From an uncultured Bacteroides sp. (GTDB lineage: Bacteria; Bacteroidota; Bacteroidia; Bacteroidales; Bacteroidaceae), in NCBI GenBank assembly GCA_900553815.1, contig USEY01000013.1, forward strand, positions 1 through 57,393: 57,393 bases of DNA. Direction: 5' to 3'. This document shows, piece by piece, positions 34,508 to 43,242 of the stretch; the first letter of the stretch is position 1, and each line of letters begins with the position of its first letter. The notes under the pieces are model-generated. The model searched no databases and was not told where the DNA came from. It saw only the letters and a list, made by a program, of their open reading frames with translations. The position numbers and the translations under genes were made by a program.

Positions 34508-35398
34508 CTACGACAGGTTAGCTGCCAGGAACTTGCGCATCACCTCCACCGGCAATCCACGACGGCGGGCATAGTCGGCCAACTGGTCTTCACCAATCTT
34601 GCCCACACTGAAATAGCGAGCCTGAGGATGTGCCATCATCAGACCACAGACCGAGGCATGGGGGTACATGGCGCCATGCTCTGTCAAGGTTATGCCCACC
34701 TGGCTCATATCGAGCAGTGCATTGAGCAAGAAATTGACCGACTGGTCGGGCAACGACGGATAACCTACAGCCGGACGGATACCCTGAAAACGTTCAGCCA
34801 GCAGGTCGGCCATGGATAAGTGTTCATCCGGAGCATATCCCCAGGCTTCACGCCTCACATACTCGTGCATTTTCTCCGTACCGGCCTCGGCTAGACGGTC
34901 GGCCAGCGTCTGCACTAGCAGGTGCCGATAAGGGTCGTCGGCATATCCTGCTTCATCACACCCCGACACCGAAGCGGCAAACAGACCTATCTGGTCTGGG
35001 ATACCCTGAGCTGCCGGACGGATAAAGTCGCTCAGACACAGGAAAGGTTCACCGGCCGCATGCGCCGTCTGCTGACGCAACAAGGGAAAGCGCATGCCCT
35101 CTATCAGCAAATCATCGCCATCGGCATTGGCCCGACACAAGCGAAAGACAACCCTGACCTCTACCTTGCCCTCCAACCCGGCCAGCATGCGTCCCGCCTC
35201 TTTATGAAGCTGCATGGCCTCAGCCGCCTTTGCACGGTCGCCGACCGGCATATTGGCCAGCCACAAGGCACGGCAAGAATCACACCCCTGTATGTTGGCA
35301 ATGGTGGCAAACCTGGGCTGGAATCCCCAGGCATGAAAGAAGTAAACCCAGTTGATGTATGGGGCCACTTCATGTATCTGATAAGTAAGCAGTGACAT
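34508..35398 (-). CDS. Stand-alone methionine-synthase (MetH) activation domain protein
   Basis: This 296-residue cytoplasmic protein consists of the AdoMet-binding reactivation domain normally found at the C-terminus of cobalamin-dependent methionine synthase. The signature RPAVGYPSLPDQS and EHGAMYPHASVCG binding segments are intact, and the N-terminal half shows the helical start of the domain (FFHAWGF). It should reductively remethylate cob(II)alamin on a partner. No metH catalytic gene is in the window, so it must act in trans on a protein encoded elsewhere. Its start is preceded by inverted 8-bp arrays that link it to the dihydroorotase stop. Separate activation-domain genes are known in some bacteria. 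Confidence 0.85.
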   Translation of the reverse strand: MSLLTYQIHEVAPYINWVYFFHAWGFQPRFATIANIQGCDSCRALWLANMPVGDRAKAAEAMQLHKEAGRMLAGLEGKVEVRVVFRLCRANADGDDLLIEGMRFPLLRQQTAHAAGEPFLCLSDFIRPAAQGIPDQIGLFAASVSGCDEAGYADDPYRHLLVQTLADRLAEAGTEKMHEYVRREAWGYAPDEHLSMADLLAERFQGIRPAVGYPSLPDQSVNFLLNALLDMSQVGITLTEHGAMYPHASVCGLMMAHPQARYFSVGKIGEDQLADYARRRGLPVEVMRKFLAANLS

Positions 35399-35414
35399 CG
35401 TTTGCGCAGAAGTG

Positions 35415-35505
35415 AGTTTGTAAGTTTATGAGTTTGTGAGTTTATTAGTTATTACGCCTTGCTGTAACTCATAAACTTAAGAACTTATAAACTCATAAAC
35501 TAATA
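35415..35505. repeat. Inverted pair of 8-bp tandem arrays
   Basis: The left array has AGTTTRTR-type units at 35415, 35423, 35431 and 35439 plus AGTT at 35447. The right array has AACTYATA-type units at 35466, 35474, 35482, 35490 and 35498. The arms are mutually complementary over about 36 bp with scattered mismatches around a 15-nt loop. The right arm includes the dihydroorotase stop codon. Confidence 0.8.
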
Positions 35506-36843
35506 ATCGAAACGCAATTCCTCGCCGCGGCAGTCACCATCGACCTGTCCGTTGTCATAGGCCAGACGACCGTTGACAAAGGTCTTCTCCACCTTCCAGT
35601 CAAATGTATGGCCTTCCAGCGGACTCCAGCCGCACTTGCTCTCAATGCAGTCGGCCGTAACTGTCCAAGGTGAATGAGGACGCACCAATACCAGGTCGGC
35701 CCAGTATCCCTCGCGTATGTAACCACGACCATTGATGCGAAACAGCTGTGCCGGTGCATGACACATCTTCTCCACCACCTGCTCCAGGCTGAACACACCT
35801 TCGGTAGCCAACTCAAGCATAGTGACCAGCGAGAACTGTATCATGGGCATACCCGATGCCGCTTTCAGCGCACCACCTTCCTTATCGGTCAGCAAATGGG
35901 GAGCATGGTCGGTAGCAATGACATCGATACGTCCCTGACGCACTGCCTCGCGCAAAGCTTCGCGGTTAGTCACTCTCTTGATAGAAGGGTTGCACTTGAT
36001 GCGGGCACCCAGCGTGGCATAGTCGTCTGCCGTAAAATACAGGTGAGACACGCAAGCCTCGGCCGTAATCTTCTTGTCGGCCAACGAAAGCGGCTCGAAC
36101 AGTTTCAATTCTTTCTCCGTAGACACATGAAGCACATGCAGACGTGCCCCGGTCTCACGAGCCAGGCTCACCGCCAACTCCGACGACTTGTAGCACGCCT
36201 CACCCGAACGGATGTAAGGATGCCGACCAATGGGTACCTCAGAATCGCCATATTTCTCCTGATAGCGCCTCATGTTACGCTGAATCACCGCCGTGTCCTC
36301 GCAATGGGCAGCAATCAGCATATCCGTACCGCTGAAGATGCGGCGCAGGCTGTCTATACGGTCCACCAGCATATTGCCCGTGCTCGACCCCATAAACAGC
36401 TTAATGCCGCATACGCGGCTGCGGTCGAGCTTGGCAAAGTCACGGTAGTTATTGTTGGTTGCTCCATAATAGCACGAATGATTGACCACACAACGCTCAT
36501 TCAGAGCAGCCAGTTTGTTTTCTAATGCCGTCAATGTAGTGGTCTGCGGCTTGGTGTTAGGCATATCCATGATGGAAGTCACACCACCGGCAGCAGCAGC
36601 CCGGCTCTCGGTCCCGATGTCGGCCTTAGCCGTCAGTCCCGGGTCGCGGAAATGAACATGGTCGTCAATCACCCCCGGCAACAAATAGCAGCCGGTGGCA
36701 TCCACCATTTCGTCGCACGGTGCCGACAATGGTTTTCCGTCAGTCAGCACTTCGGCTATCCGCCCGTTTTCCACTACCACCGAGCCTTGCACGGTCTTGC
36801 CCTCATTCACTATCAGGGCATTATGTATCAATGTGCGCTTCAT
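35500..36843 (-). CDS. pyrC: Dihydroorotase
   Basis: This enzyme closes carbamoyl-aspartate to dihydroorotate, the third step of pyrimidine synthesis. I choose ATG 36843 (MKRTLIHNALIVNEGK), the usual family start; the frame is open upstream to 36918 without family sequence. The metal-binding HVHFRDPG begins at His62. MGSSTGNMLVD, VLHVSTEKEL and ATDHAPHLL near the C-terminal third are intact, and the length of 447 residues matches the class I type. The stop falls inside an 8-bp repeat arm. The gene follows the GT2 gene with a 7-bp-unit array between them. Confidence 0.92.
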   Translation of the reverse strand: MKRTLIHNALIVNEGKTVQGSVVVENGRIAEVLTDGKPLSAPCDEMVDATGCYLLPGVIDDHVHFRDPGLTAKADIGTESRAAAAGGVTSIMDMPNTKPQTTTLTALENKLAALNERCVVNHSCYYGATNNNYRDFAKLDRSRVCGIKLFMGSSTGNMLVDRIDSLRRIFSGTDMLIAAHCEDTAVIQRNMRRYQEKYGDSEVPIGRHPYIRSGEACYKSSELAVSLARETGARLHVLHVSTEKELKLFEPLSLADKKITAEACVSHLYFTADDYATLGARIKCNPSIKRVTNREALREAVRQGRIDVIATDHAPHLLTDKEGGALKAASGMPMIQFSLVTMLELATEGVFSLEQVVEKMCHAPAQLFRINGRGYIREGYWADLVLVRPHSPWTVTADCIESKCGWSPLEGHTFDWKVEKTFVNGRLAYDNGQVDGDCRGEELRFDY

Positions 36844-36896
36844 TCTCAGTCCTTTCTTTTCTGCAATATTTTGTCTATAACATATAATAGTACTCA

Positions 36897-36938
36897 ACTC
36901 TCCACTCTCAATTCTCAACTCTCAATTCTCCACTCCCT
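36897..36938. repeat. Tandem array, 7-bp unit, six copies
   Basis: Units alternate ACTCTCA and ATTCTCA types from 36897 to 36938. The stop codon of the GT2 gene (36922-36924) lies within the array, so the last codons of that gene are made of repeat sequence. Confidence 0.75.
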
Positions 36939-37674
36939 TCGGGTATTTCGTAAACCAGCTGCTCCACTTCAGCCTTATCACCCCAAAAACAGCCTCACCA
37001 AAGATGCTGCTGTTCATCTTCGATGTGCCCAGCTCGCGATTGATAAAGATGACCGGCACTTCCTTGATGCGGAACCCGCACTTATAGGCCGTGAACTTCA
37101 TCTCAATCTGAAAGGCATAGCCCTTGAAGCGGATGGCATCCAGCCTGATGGTCTGGAGCACACGCCGACGATAGCAGACGAAGCCCGCCGTCGTGTCGTG
37201 TATGGGCAGGCGGGTGATGAGCCGCACGTACTTCGATGCGAAATAAGACATCAACACACGCCCCATAGGCCAGTTGACCACATTGACACCGCTGACATAG
37301 CGCGACCCGATAGCCACATCGGCACCTTCCTCGGCACAAGCCCGGTAAAGTCGGGGCAAGTCCTGCGGATTATGGCTGAAGTCGGCATCCATCTCGAACA
37401 CGTACTCATATCCATGCTCCAGCGCCCACTTGAAACCGGCAATGTAAGCCGTGCCCAGCCCCAGTTTACCCTTGCGTTCCAGCATGAACAGGCGGTCGGC
37501 AAACTCCTCGACCTGCAAGCGACGCACGATGTCGGCCGTACCGTCGGGCGAATTGTCCTCAATGACCAGTATATGGAATCCGTGCTCCAAAGCAAAGACC
37601 GCGCGGATAATGTTTTCTATATTCTCCCGCTCATTGTAGGTGGGGATGATAACAATGCTGTCTGACGTATGCAT
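36922..37674 (-). CDS. Polyprenol-monophosphomannose synthase-like GT2
   Basis: This family-2 glycosyltransferase transfers a sugar, usually mannose from GDP-mannose, to a polyprenyl phosphate at the inner membrane. The opening IVIIPTYNERENIENII, the nucleotide-binding VIEDNSPDGT and the metal site EMDADFSHNP are typical. At 250 residues it is a soluble DPM1-type enzyme without C-terminal membrane helices. The lipid-linked sugar would serve protein O-mannosylation or glycan assembly in the envelope, which is common in Bacteroides. A TACTTTTG element on the reverse strand (37700-37707) is a likely promoter -7. Its final residues (GVEN) are encoded by the 7-bp array. Confidence 0.88.
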   Translation of the reverse strand: MHTSDSIVIIPTYNERENIENIIRAVFALEHGFHILVIEDNSPDGTADIVRRLQVEEFADRLFMLERKGKLGLGTAYIAGFKWALEHGYEYVFEMDADFSHNPQDLPRLYRACAEEGADVAIGSRYVSGVNVVNWPMGRVLMSYFASKYVRLITRLPIHDTTAGFVCYRRRVLQTIRLDAIRFKGYAFQIEMKFTAYKCGFRIKEVPVIFINRELGTSKMNSSIFGEAVFGVIRLKWSSWFTKYPKGVEN

Positions 37675-37699
37675 AAATGAAAGTGGTTTATTAGCGTGA

Positions 37700-37707
37700 C
37701 AAAAGTA
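37700..37707 (-). promoter_or_regulatory. -7 element of the GT2 gene
   Basis: TACTTTTG on the reverse strand, 26 bp before the ATG at 37674. No clear -33 TTG. Confidence 0.5.
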
Positions 37708-37861
37708 ACGTTTTTTTGTTACTTAACAGAGCAAAAGGCTGATTTATTTGTGGTGAAAGAACAAAGTGAGCTCCAATATCGGGGATTATACATACAGCTG
37801 CCAGGAAAGGGCTTGCATCTCCCAATAAGAGATAGGCAGGAGGAGCAATATACGATAATCT

Positions 37862-38013
37862 ATTGCGCGAGCGCGCAACAGACCAATGCGCGGACGTGCA
37901 ACAGACCAATGCGCGAGCGCTCAACATACTAATGCGCGGGCGCACAACAGGCTAATGCACGGGCGCGCAACAGACTAATGCACGGGCGCGCAACAGACTA
38001 ATGCACGGGCGCG
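37862..38013. repeat. Tandem array, 23-bp unit, about 6.6 copies
   Basis: Full units begin at 37876, 37899, 37922, 37945, 37968 and 37991, each starting with CAACA and containing CTAATGC or CCAATGC and a CGCG-rich end; the last two are identical. A partial copy precedes at 37862-37875. Unit junctions are self-complementary (TGCGC/GCGCA). It lies 92 bp after the stop of the HU-like gene and inside the 430-bp gap 37675-38104. Confidence 0.85.
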
Positions 38014-38104
38014 CAATCGCCTACCGCCCTAATAGCAGGCACTGCAACTTCCCTGTTCACTGGAATCCAAATCAAAAGGGAGAGTCGCACAAAGCAATAA
38101 CTGC

Positions 38105-38875
38105 CTACAGAGGAGCAGCCTCTATATATACAGGAGAAGACAGGGCGGCTGTACGAGGTTCCTTGGCCAGATAACGGCCAGGAGTATATTGCGTGGTCAC
38201 TTCCACCTTCCACAACCCGGCTGGCATGTCAACAGGCAATACAAACTGCAAACGCTTGGGCGTATTGGGCGAAATGTGTTGCGACGTGACAAGGTAACTA
38301 ACGTCAGGCTGCACTTCCGATGTCAACCGGATGCCAACGTCAGGATGCGAACCGACTATCTTCAGACGTACACCGGTAAGCACCACCATCTCACCAACCC
38401 TTAGCGGTCGCGGATTTTGGGCGGTAGAGAGTGCATTGGCCAACGACAAAGGATAAGGTCCGACAGTGGCTAGCTGGAGAAACAAATGACACCTGGCTTT
38501 ACTCAACACCTCCGTCAATAAGGGGCCTTGTCGATAACCTGTCCGAATTTCAATCTGTTCCGGGGTGATGGGCTGCGACAGTTGGGCATGTGTCAATGTA
38601 CCGTGCGCCACAGGTCTTAGTTGGAAAGCATCGGTACTGACGCAATAGCCCTGTCCGATGGCCGAGCTCAGTTCTTCCATAAACACCTTGATGAAGCTCT
38701 GCGCTAACGCTGGTTCTGCCCCCAGCCGTCTGGCCACGGCGCGTGCCAGGTCGTCCTGCGTCAGCGGTGTACTCTGCGTGTGCACCTTCACATAGTATTC
38801 CTGCGTCTCGTCGGCGGCGAGGTCGTAAGGATAAGCCTTTAGCTTGAGTTCGATGGGTATATCGGAGTTTGACAT
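38105..38875 (-). CDS. HU-like DNA-binding protein with C-terminal Ig-like domain
   Basis: This is a 256-residue protein of the Bacteroidetes HU-related group. The N-terminal 125 residues resemble the divergent HU/IHF fold (LTQDDLARAVARRL, LAQSFIKVFMEELSSAI, GYCVSTDAFQLRPVAHGT). The C-terminal part is a beta-rich Ig-like domain (RVGEMVVLTGVRLKIVG...LPAGLWKVEVTTQY-type). This architecture is what I know as DUF4469-containing DNA-binding proteins. Direct DNA contact is not shown by sequence alone. It is a single gene; a TACCTTTG element on the reverse strand (38902-38909) is a possible -7, and a 23-bp tandem array lies downstream. Confidence 0.8.
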   Translation of the reverse strand: MSNSDIPIELKLKAYPYDLAADETQEYYVKVHTQSTPLTQDDLARAVARRLGAEPALAQSFIKVFMEELSSAIGQGYCVSTDAFQLRPVAHGTLTHAQLSQPITPEQIEIRTGYRQGPLLTEVLSKARCHLFLQLATVGPYPLSLANALSTAQNPRPLRVGEMVVLTGVRLKIVGSHPDVGIRLTSEVQPDVSYLVTSQHISPNTPKRLQFVLPVDMPAGLWKVEVTTQYTPGRYLAKEPRTAALSSPVYIEAAPL

Positions 38876-38901
38876 GGTAATAGAAGTTTTAAAGTGACAG
38901 T

Positions 38902-38909
38902 CAAAGGTA
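38902..38909 (-). promoter_or_regulatory. -7 element of the HU-like gene
   Basis: TACCTTTG on the reverse strand, 26 bp before the ATG at 38875. No clear -33 TTG is visible. Confidence 0.5.
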
Positions 38910-38927
38910 GGAATAATAAAGACATAA

Positions 38928-39016
38928 AAAAAGAGATTGACATTGTCAGCAGACTACATCAATCTCTTTTTCTATGTTTACTTGCATGCCTTCACCCGAA
39001 GGCTCTGGGCATGCAA
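38928..39016 (-). terminator. Two hairpins ending the SusCDEF operon
   Basis: After the SusF-like stop come TTGCATGCC/GGCATGCAA (38982-38990 and 39008-39016) and a perfect 13-bp stem AAAAAGAGATTGA (38928-38940) with 38959-38971. The second stem ends in T-rich sequence on the reverse strand. Confidence 0.75.
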
Positions 39017-39031
39017 AGAATTAAACTCTCA

Positions 39032-40432
39032 TTACTGCGGTGTAAGCTTGCAATACATGTTGTTGCTGTCAGTACGCTGCATGTAAACCTCCATGAGATA
39101 GTTGCCAGCTTCGGTTATTGCTATATTTCCACCTTTGAATACAAGTTCGTCTAATGCTCCACCCAAATCAATGCCTGATTCCCAGGAATTGTTGGCACGG
39201 AACTTCAGGTCACCTGCAGTCAGTGCAATAGTTGCACTCCAGCATCCTTTCTCTGCATCGTAAGTTAATGGAGTTTCTGCATCCCAACCATTCGGTGTAG
39301 CTGTACCAATCACACCCCAAGACGAGATAAGCGTAGCTGTAAGTGTACCGGTCATTACATCGGCCACAATGTAGTAGAAGCCAGGAGTACTCATGTTGAT
39401 GTTACCGCCACCACCGTCAGTCAGACCTCCAATATAATTGGTGAAGTGGCTATAATTATACTCACCTTCACCACCTTCTCCCCAGGCACGCTGCAGAGTG
39501 AACTTGAAGCCACCGTCCAGTGTACTGAATCCGCTGTAAACGCCGTTCAGCTCGGCCGACCAAAGTGCAGGAGCTGTTGCAGGATTCCATCCCTGATGAT
39601 TTCCAGGTACATAGATGTATTCCTCAGAGGGGAAGTCACGCTTGTAAGTAGTTACTTTAACTGTCACAGCAGCTGAAGGAACACCACTTGTGCAAGTTTC
39701 GCTATAGGCTGTTACGGTAAAGTTGACATCTTTAGTTGCTTCTTCAGCAATACCCATCGTACGTACAAAGAACTCATTCCATTCTGATACAGTCTTTGCG
39801 CAACGCAGGTCGGTAAGTCCAGCGGCAACCTCTACCGGCTCACTGTCACCATAAGTAGCAGTCACATTGTAGGTAATGGCCTCACCATAGCCCAAGCGTG
39901 CCGATGTCCATGTCAACAGTTCCAGTTCGTCGTCAGGAGTTTCTTTGTCCAGCGTAACTTCTGCTACACTCGGTGTAGCTACTGCTGCTACATAATCACC
40001 GTATGAGAATACAGTCACAACTACTTCTTCAGATTTATAGCTTCCCAAGTCGTCAGTTGCTTCTACGTAGAATGCCATAGTAAAACTATCGTTCTCAGGA
40101 AGTGAAGCAATGTTGTCCAATGCAGCTTTTAAGTCAGTCTTCGGCAAAGACAGTGAAAGTTCCTTCGTAGAGCTTCCAAGCTGTACCGGCGTTTCCTCTT
40201 CATACTGAGCGAACAATGAATAGCTAACTTCACCCTGAGTATTCCGTGCGGCGGTCCATGCCCACTTCACCGGCTCATCCATCGTGTTTTGAGTCAGCAG
40301 GATGGCATTGTTATTAACCAAAGTCGGAGCAACCGGTGCTTTAGAGAAAGTGTCTTCAACATCTTCCTGGCATCCGGTGGCAGCCATCATTGCGATAGCT
40401 GCCACAAATATGTGTTTTAAATACTTTATCAT
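39032..40432 (-). CDS. SusF-like surface glycan-binding lipoprotein
   Basis: This is a 466-residue lipoprotein (lipobox ATGC, Cys21) with an N-terminal Ig-like domain and tandem beta domains. The last parts carry the SusE/SusF carbohydrate-binding pattern (YVPGNHQGWNPATAPALWS, FKFTLQRAWG, and near the end CWSATIALTAGDLKFRANNSW). In the Sus paradigm these proteins sit on the cell surface and hold glycan without enzymatic action. It is the last gene of the operon, 25 bp after the SusE-like gene, and is followed by two hairpins. The family name does not prove starch as ligand. Confidence 0.85.
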   Translation of the reverse strand: MIKYLKHIFVAAIAMMAATGCQEDVEDTFSKAPVAPTLVNNNAILLTQNTMDEPVKWAWTAARNTQGEVSYSLFAQYEEETPVQLGSSTKELSLSLPKTDLKAALDNIASLPENDSFTMAFYVEATDDLGSYKSEEVVVTVFSYGDYVAAVATPSVAEVTLDKETPDDELELLTWTSARLGYGEAITYNVTATYGDSEPVEVAAGLTDLRCAKTVSEWNEFFVRTMGIAEEATKDVNFTVTAYSETCTSGVPSAAVTVKVTTYKRDFPSEEYIYVPGNHQGWNPATAPALWSAELNGVYSGFSTLDGGFKFTLQRAWGEGGEGEYNYSHFTNYIGGLTDGGGGNINMSTPGFYYIVADVMTGTLTATLISSWGVIGTATPNGWDAETPLTYDAEKGCWSATIALTAGDLKFRANNSWESGIDLGGALDELVFKGGNIAITEAGNYLMEVYMQRTDSNNMYCKLTPQ

Positions 40433-40457
40433 CTTTCAGGTATTTAAGGTAATACAT

Positions 40458-41546
40458 TTATTGTTTATTGAATACCAGCACATACGGCGTGCGGTTGGCA
40501 TGGAGCTCAACGATGAAATTACCGCTTTCTGGTACAGAAATATTGTCACCACCTGCTGCCAATTCAAGGCCACCTGCCACAGCTGTACTGTTCTTGCCAG
40601 TAGCACCCCAGTTAACAGCCCAATCAGCATTAGCACGAACTTTCACGCCTTGTCCAGCTTCCAAAGCTACAACAGCAGTTTTCCAAGTGCTGGTCAAAGG
40701 GTCATAAGTGAAAGCTGCATCGTCGGTACCCCAACCGTTGAAGTCGCCACACAATCCCAGAGAATTACCTACTGCAGTCTGATCGATAGTCATTACAGCC
40801 ATATTCACAGTTACTTCATGAATGGTAGCTTCGGTAATAGGCATAGACAAGTTTCCGTCTGCATTGTCGGCAATGGTCCAAGAAGCTGTGAGGGCATCCT
40901 TACCGTAAGAGGTTGACCAACTCTGTTCAGGCAATACTTTAAAGAATGAATTAGTATTATCAGCAGAAGCAGAGAAGTCTACCATACAAGTATATGTATT
41001 GGTTCCACCATTGGTTTCCCAGAAGATAGGCGCAGCGGTTTCTTTCCAACCATTGAACTCACCACACAAATACATCCACTTCAGCGGAGCAGCATAAGTC
41101 TGTACAGAGAAAGCATTAGATGCGGCAGACTTAATAGCTTCATAATTGCTGGTATTGGCTATTTGGGCAGATACATAAGCCGTAATGCCTTCGGCCTTTT
41201 CATTGGCAGTAACACCCAGGTTGTTGATAACAACACCATTGATATCACCTTTTGAGATAGCCAAAGAGGTAGAGTTTGAAGTACCTACCAAGCCCTCTTT
41301 ACCATCCAAGGTTACATATACAGAGTATAATATCTGCACAGGTTGACCGAAATCTGCAGATGTCCATGAGAATACTACATTCTCATTGTCTGAGTTGTCT
41401 GCATTCACGATAATATCGCCACATTCACCGATAACAGGTGCAACGAAGTTTTCAGGGTTGTAGATTTGCGGAGTCTCTACATCCGTCTCGCAGGCCGCAA
41501 ACAAAGCTGCGGCAGCGAAAAACATTATATTTTTGAGTAGTTTCAT
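40458..41546 (-). CDS. SusE-like surface glycan-binding lipoprotein
   Basis: This 362-residue lipoprotein has lipobox FAAC (Cys19). It has an N-terminal SusE domain (VFSWTSADFGQPVQILYSVYV) and two binding modules with the recurring pattern LCGEFNGW...FKVLPEQSW and LCGDFNGWG...KVRANADWAVNWG. The paired Trp-rich modules are typical of SusE/SusF proteins that capture alpha-glucans in the known system. It follows the SusD-like gene by 32 bp. Both modules end in a conserved strand (NFIVELHANRTPYVLVF), so the protein seems complete. The ligand is not assigned. Confidence 0.87.
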   Translation of the reverse strand: MKLLKNIMFFAAAALFAACETDVETPQIYNPENFVAPVIGECGDIIVNADNSDNENVVFSWTSADFGQPVQILYSVYVTLDGKEGLVGTSNSTSLAISKGDINGVVINNLGVTANEKAEGITAYVSAQIANTSNYEAIKSAASNAFSVQTYAAPLKWMYLCGEFNGWKETAAPIFWETNGGTNTYTCMVDFSASADNTNSFFKVLPEQSWSTSYGKDALTASWTIADNADGNLSMPITEATIHEVTVNMAVMTIDQTAVGNSLGLCGDFNGWGTDDAAFTYDPLTSTWKTAVVALEAGQGVKVRANADWAVNWGATGKNSTAVAGGLELAAGGDNISVPESGNFIVELHANRTPYVLVFNKQ

Positions 41547-41578
41547 AATAATTCTTTTAAGTAATGATACGCCTTATA

Positions 41579-43222
41579 TTAATATCCAGGATTTTGTTTC
41601 AGATTAGGATTCTGAGTCAAATCGGTCTGCAAAATCGGATAAATAGTACGGAAGTCATCAATAGCCACTCCACCGGCAGGGATACCGTTCTTATAAGGCC
41701 ATGAGAAACTCATTGAAGTGAAGTATCCGTAGCGAATCAAATCTGTACGACGATGTCCTTCCAGCATCAATTCGCAAGCACGTTCCTTCAAGATGAAATC
41801 CAAGTCAATAGAAGAAGGAGTAGACAGACCGGCACGGTCACGCAAAGCTTTGATATAACCTAATGCCTTGCTGTCTGTAGTGATACCACCATCAATACGA
41901 GCTTGAGCCTCAGCATAGATAAGATACATCTCAGCCAAACGGATAACAGGGAAGTCTGAAGACGAGAACTTAGAAGAAGAGCCATCTGTATAGAGATTAC
42001 CTTGTGAATCACGACTTGAGAATTTCCAGCATCTCCAACCTGAATTAGCATTATTCAATTCGAAACCTTCAACACAACCATTGTTAGAGAAGAAAGCACG
42101 CTTATCGCTCGCAGCACGATTATAACCGATACCGCTACCGCCCCAAACAACATCACTGAGTTCAAAGTTGGAAGATACATATTCATCGGGAATATGATAT
42201 CCGTTCCATCTTTCACGAGCGATATGTGAACCTTCAGGATATCCCAGTTCCATAGCAACTACAGAACTTGTGTTATCATCCAAACTACCAGAAACAAGAT
42301 GGGTAGTACCACCCCAGCTCTGGGTTCTGTCACGGTCGTAAGCAATAGCAAAAATCAATTCTTTCTGTGTTTCAGGATTCTCACCATTGTCTTGTAAGAA
42401 CAGGTCTTCATACTTGCTGCATAAGCTATAGCCCATGCCAATTACTGTTTCAGCAGCAGAACGAGCATCTTCCCAACGTGCTGTACCAGTATATACCTCA
42501 GCATTCAGATACATACGAGCCAGCAAAGCTTCAGCTGCCCCCTTAGTAACACGAGGATAAGCAACAGCACCAACGGCTGGCATATCACTTTCTGCACTGG
42601 CCAGTTCTTTCAGCTCTGATTCTATCCATTCAAACAAAGCAGTACGACCAATCTGCGTCGGCATAGATGTGCCACCAATATTTTCTTCCGTAGCAAAAGG
42701 AGGATTACCATACAAATCCATCAAAAGATAATATGCATAAGCTCTCAAGAAACGAGCTTCAGCACGCAAAGCAGCAACGCCTTCTATGCCAGAAGAAGCA
42801 CTTTGCTTCAAGAATTCATTAGCGAGTGTAATAGTCACCATGCAACGCGTATAGACTGCAATCGTCGCAGCATTACCGGTAGAAGTCCATGAAGCATTTT
42901 GCGTTTCTGTAACATAGCTATCACCCCATGTACATTTCAATACATCAGCCGACATTTCATTCAAGATGACGATTTGACGTATCAGCTCGCTCTGTCCGGC
43001 ATCGCTTACAGAAATGTCCGATGTTCCCGGGTCGTTTTGGCTTACCAATGAAAACGAACCATATATGTAAGCCAATCCCATTTCAAAATCTTCCAAAGTT
43101 TGATAAGCTTGCTCGGCAGTCTTATCTGTTTCATTAAGCGGCAATGTATCCAAGTCTCCTATGCATGAATTCATAGTCAATGCAGTTGTTGCAATTGCCA
43201 AACTATATATAAATTTTTTCAT
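41579..43222 (-). CDS. SusD-like nutrient-uptake lipoprotein (RagB/SusD)
   Basis: This is the surface lid of a SusCD glycan importer. The lipoprotein signal ends in MNSC (Cys19). The 547 residues show the TPR-rich helical scaffold of the family: RFLRAYAYYLLMDLYGNPPFAT, RVTKGAAEALLARMYLNAEVYTG, FPVIRLAEMYLIYAEAQAR and the C-terminal ERACELMLEGHRRTDLIRYG, all in the usual order. It is complete and sits 20 bp after the SusC-like gene. It is expected to close over the barrel at the outer membrane when substrate binds. Substrate choice cannot be deduced from the sequence. Confidence 0.93.
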   Translation of the reverse strand: MKKFIYSLAIATTALTMNSCIGDLDTLPLNETDKTAEQAYQTLEDFEMGLAYIYGSFSLVSQNDPGTSDISVSDAGQSELIRQIVILNEMSADVLKCTWGDSYVTETQNASWTSTGNAATIAVYTRCMVTITLANEFLKQSASSGIEGVAALRAEARFLRAYAYYLLMDLYGNPPFATEENIGGTSMPTQIGRTALFEWIESELKELASAESDMPAVGAVAYPRVTKGAAEALLARMYLNAEVYTGTARWEDARSAAETVIGMGYSLCSKYEDLFLQDNGENPETQKELIFAIAYDRDRTQSWGGTTHLVSGSLDDNTSSVVAMELGYPEGSHIARERWNGYHIPDEYVSSNFELSDVVWGGSGIGYNRAASDKRAFFSNNGCVEGFELNNANSGWRCWKFSSRDSQGNLYTDGSSSKFSSSDFPVIRLAEMYLIYAEAQARIDGGITTDSKALGYIKALRDRAGLSTPSSIDLDFILKERACELMLEGHRRTDLIRYGYFTSMSFSWPYKNGIPAGGVAIDDFRTIYPILQTDLTQNPNLKQNPGY

Positions 43223-43242
43223 ACTTGTTTCCCTTTATTCGA

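Noticed and set aside
36652..37665. 337-codon forward frame over the GT2 gene and pyrC start
   Set aside because: It is antisense to two supported genes, crosses the 7-bp array and shows no recognisable domain.
37862..38013. Possible CRISPR array
   Set aside because: Units follow each other directly with no spacers, and there are no cas genes. The same applies to the arrays at 19535 and 52519.
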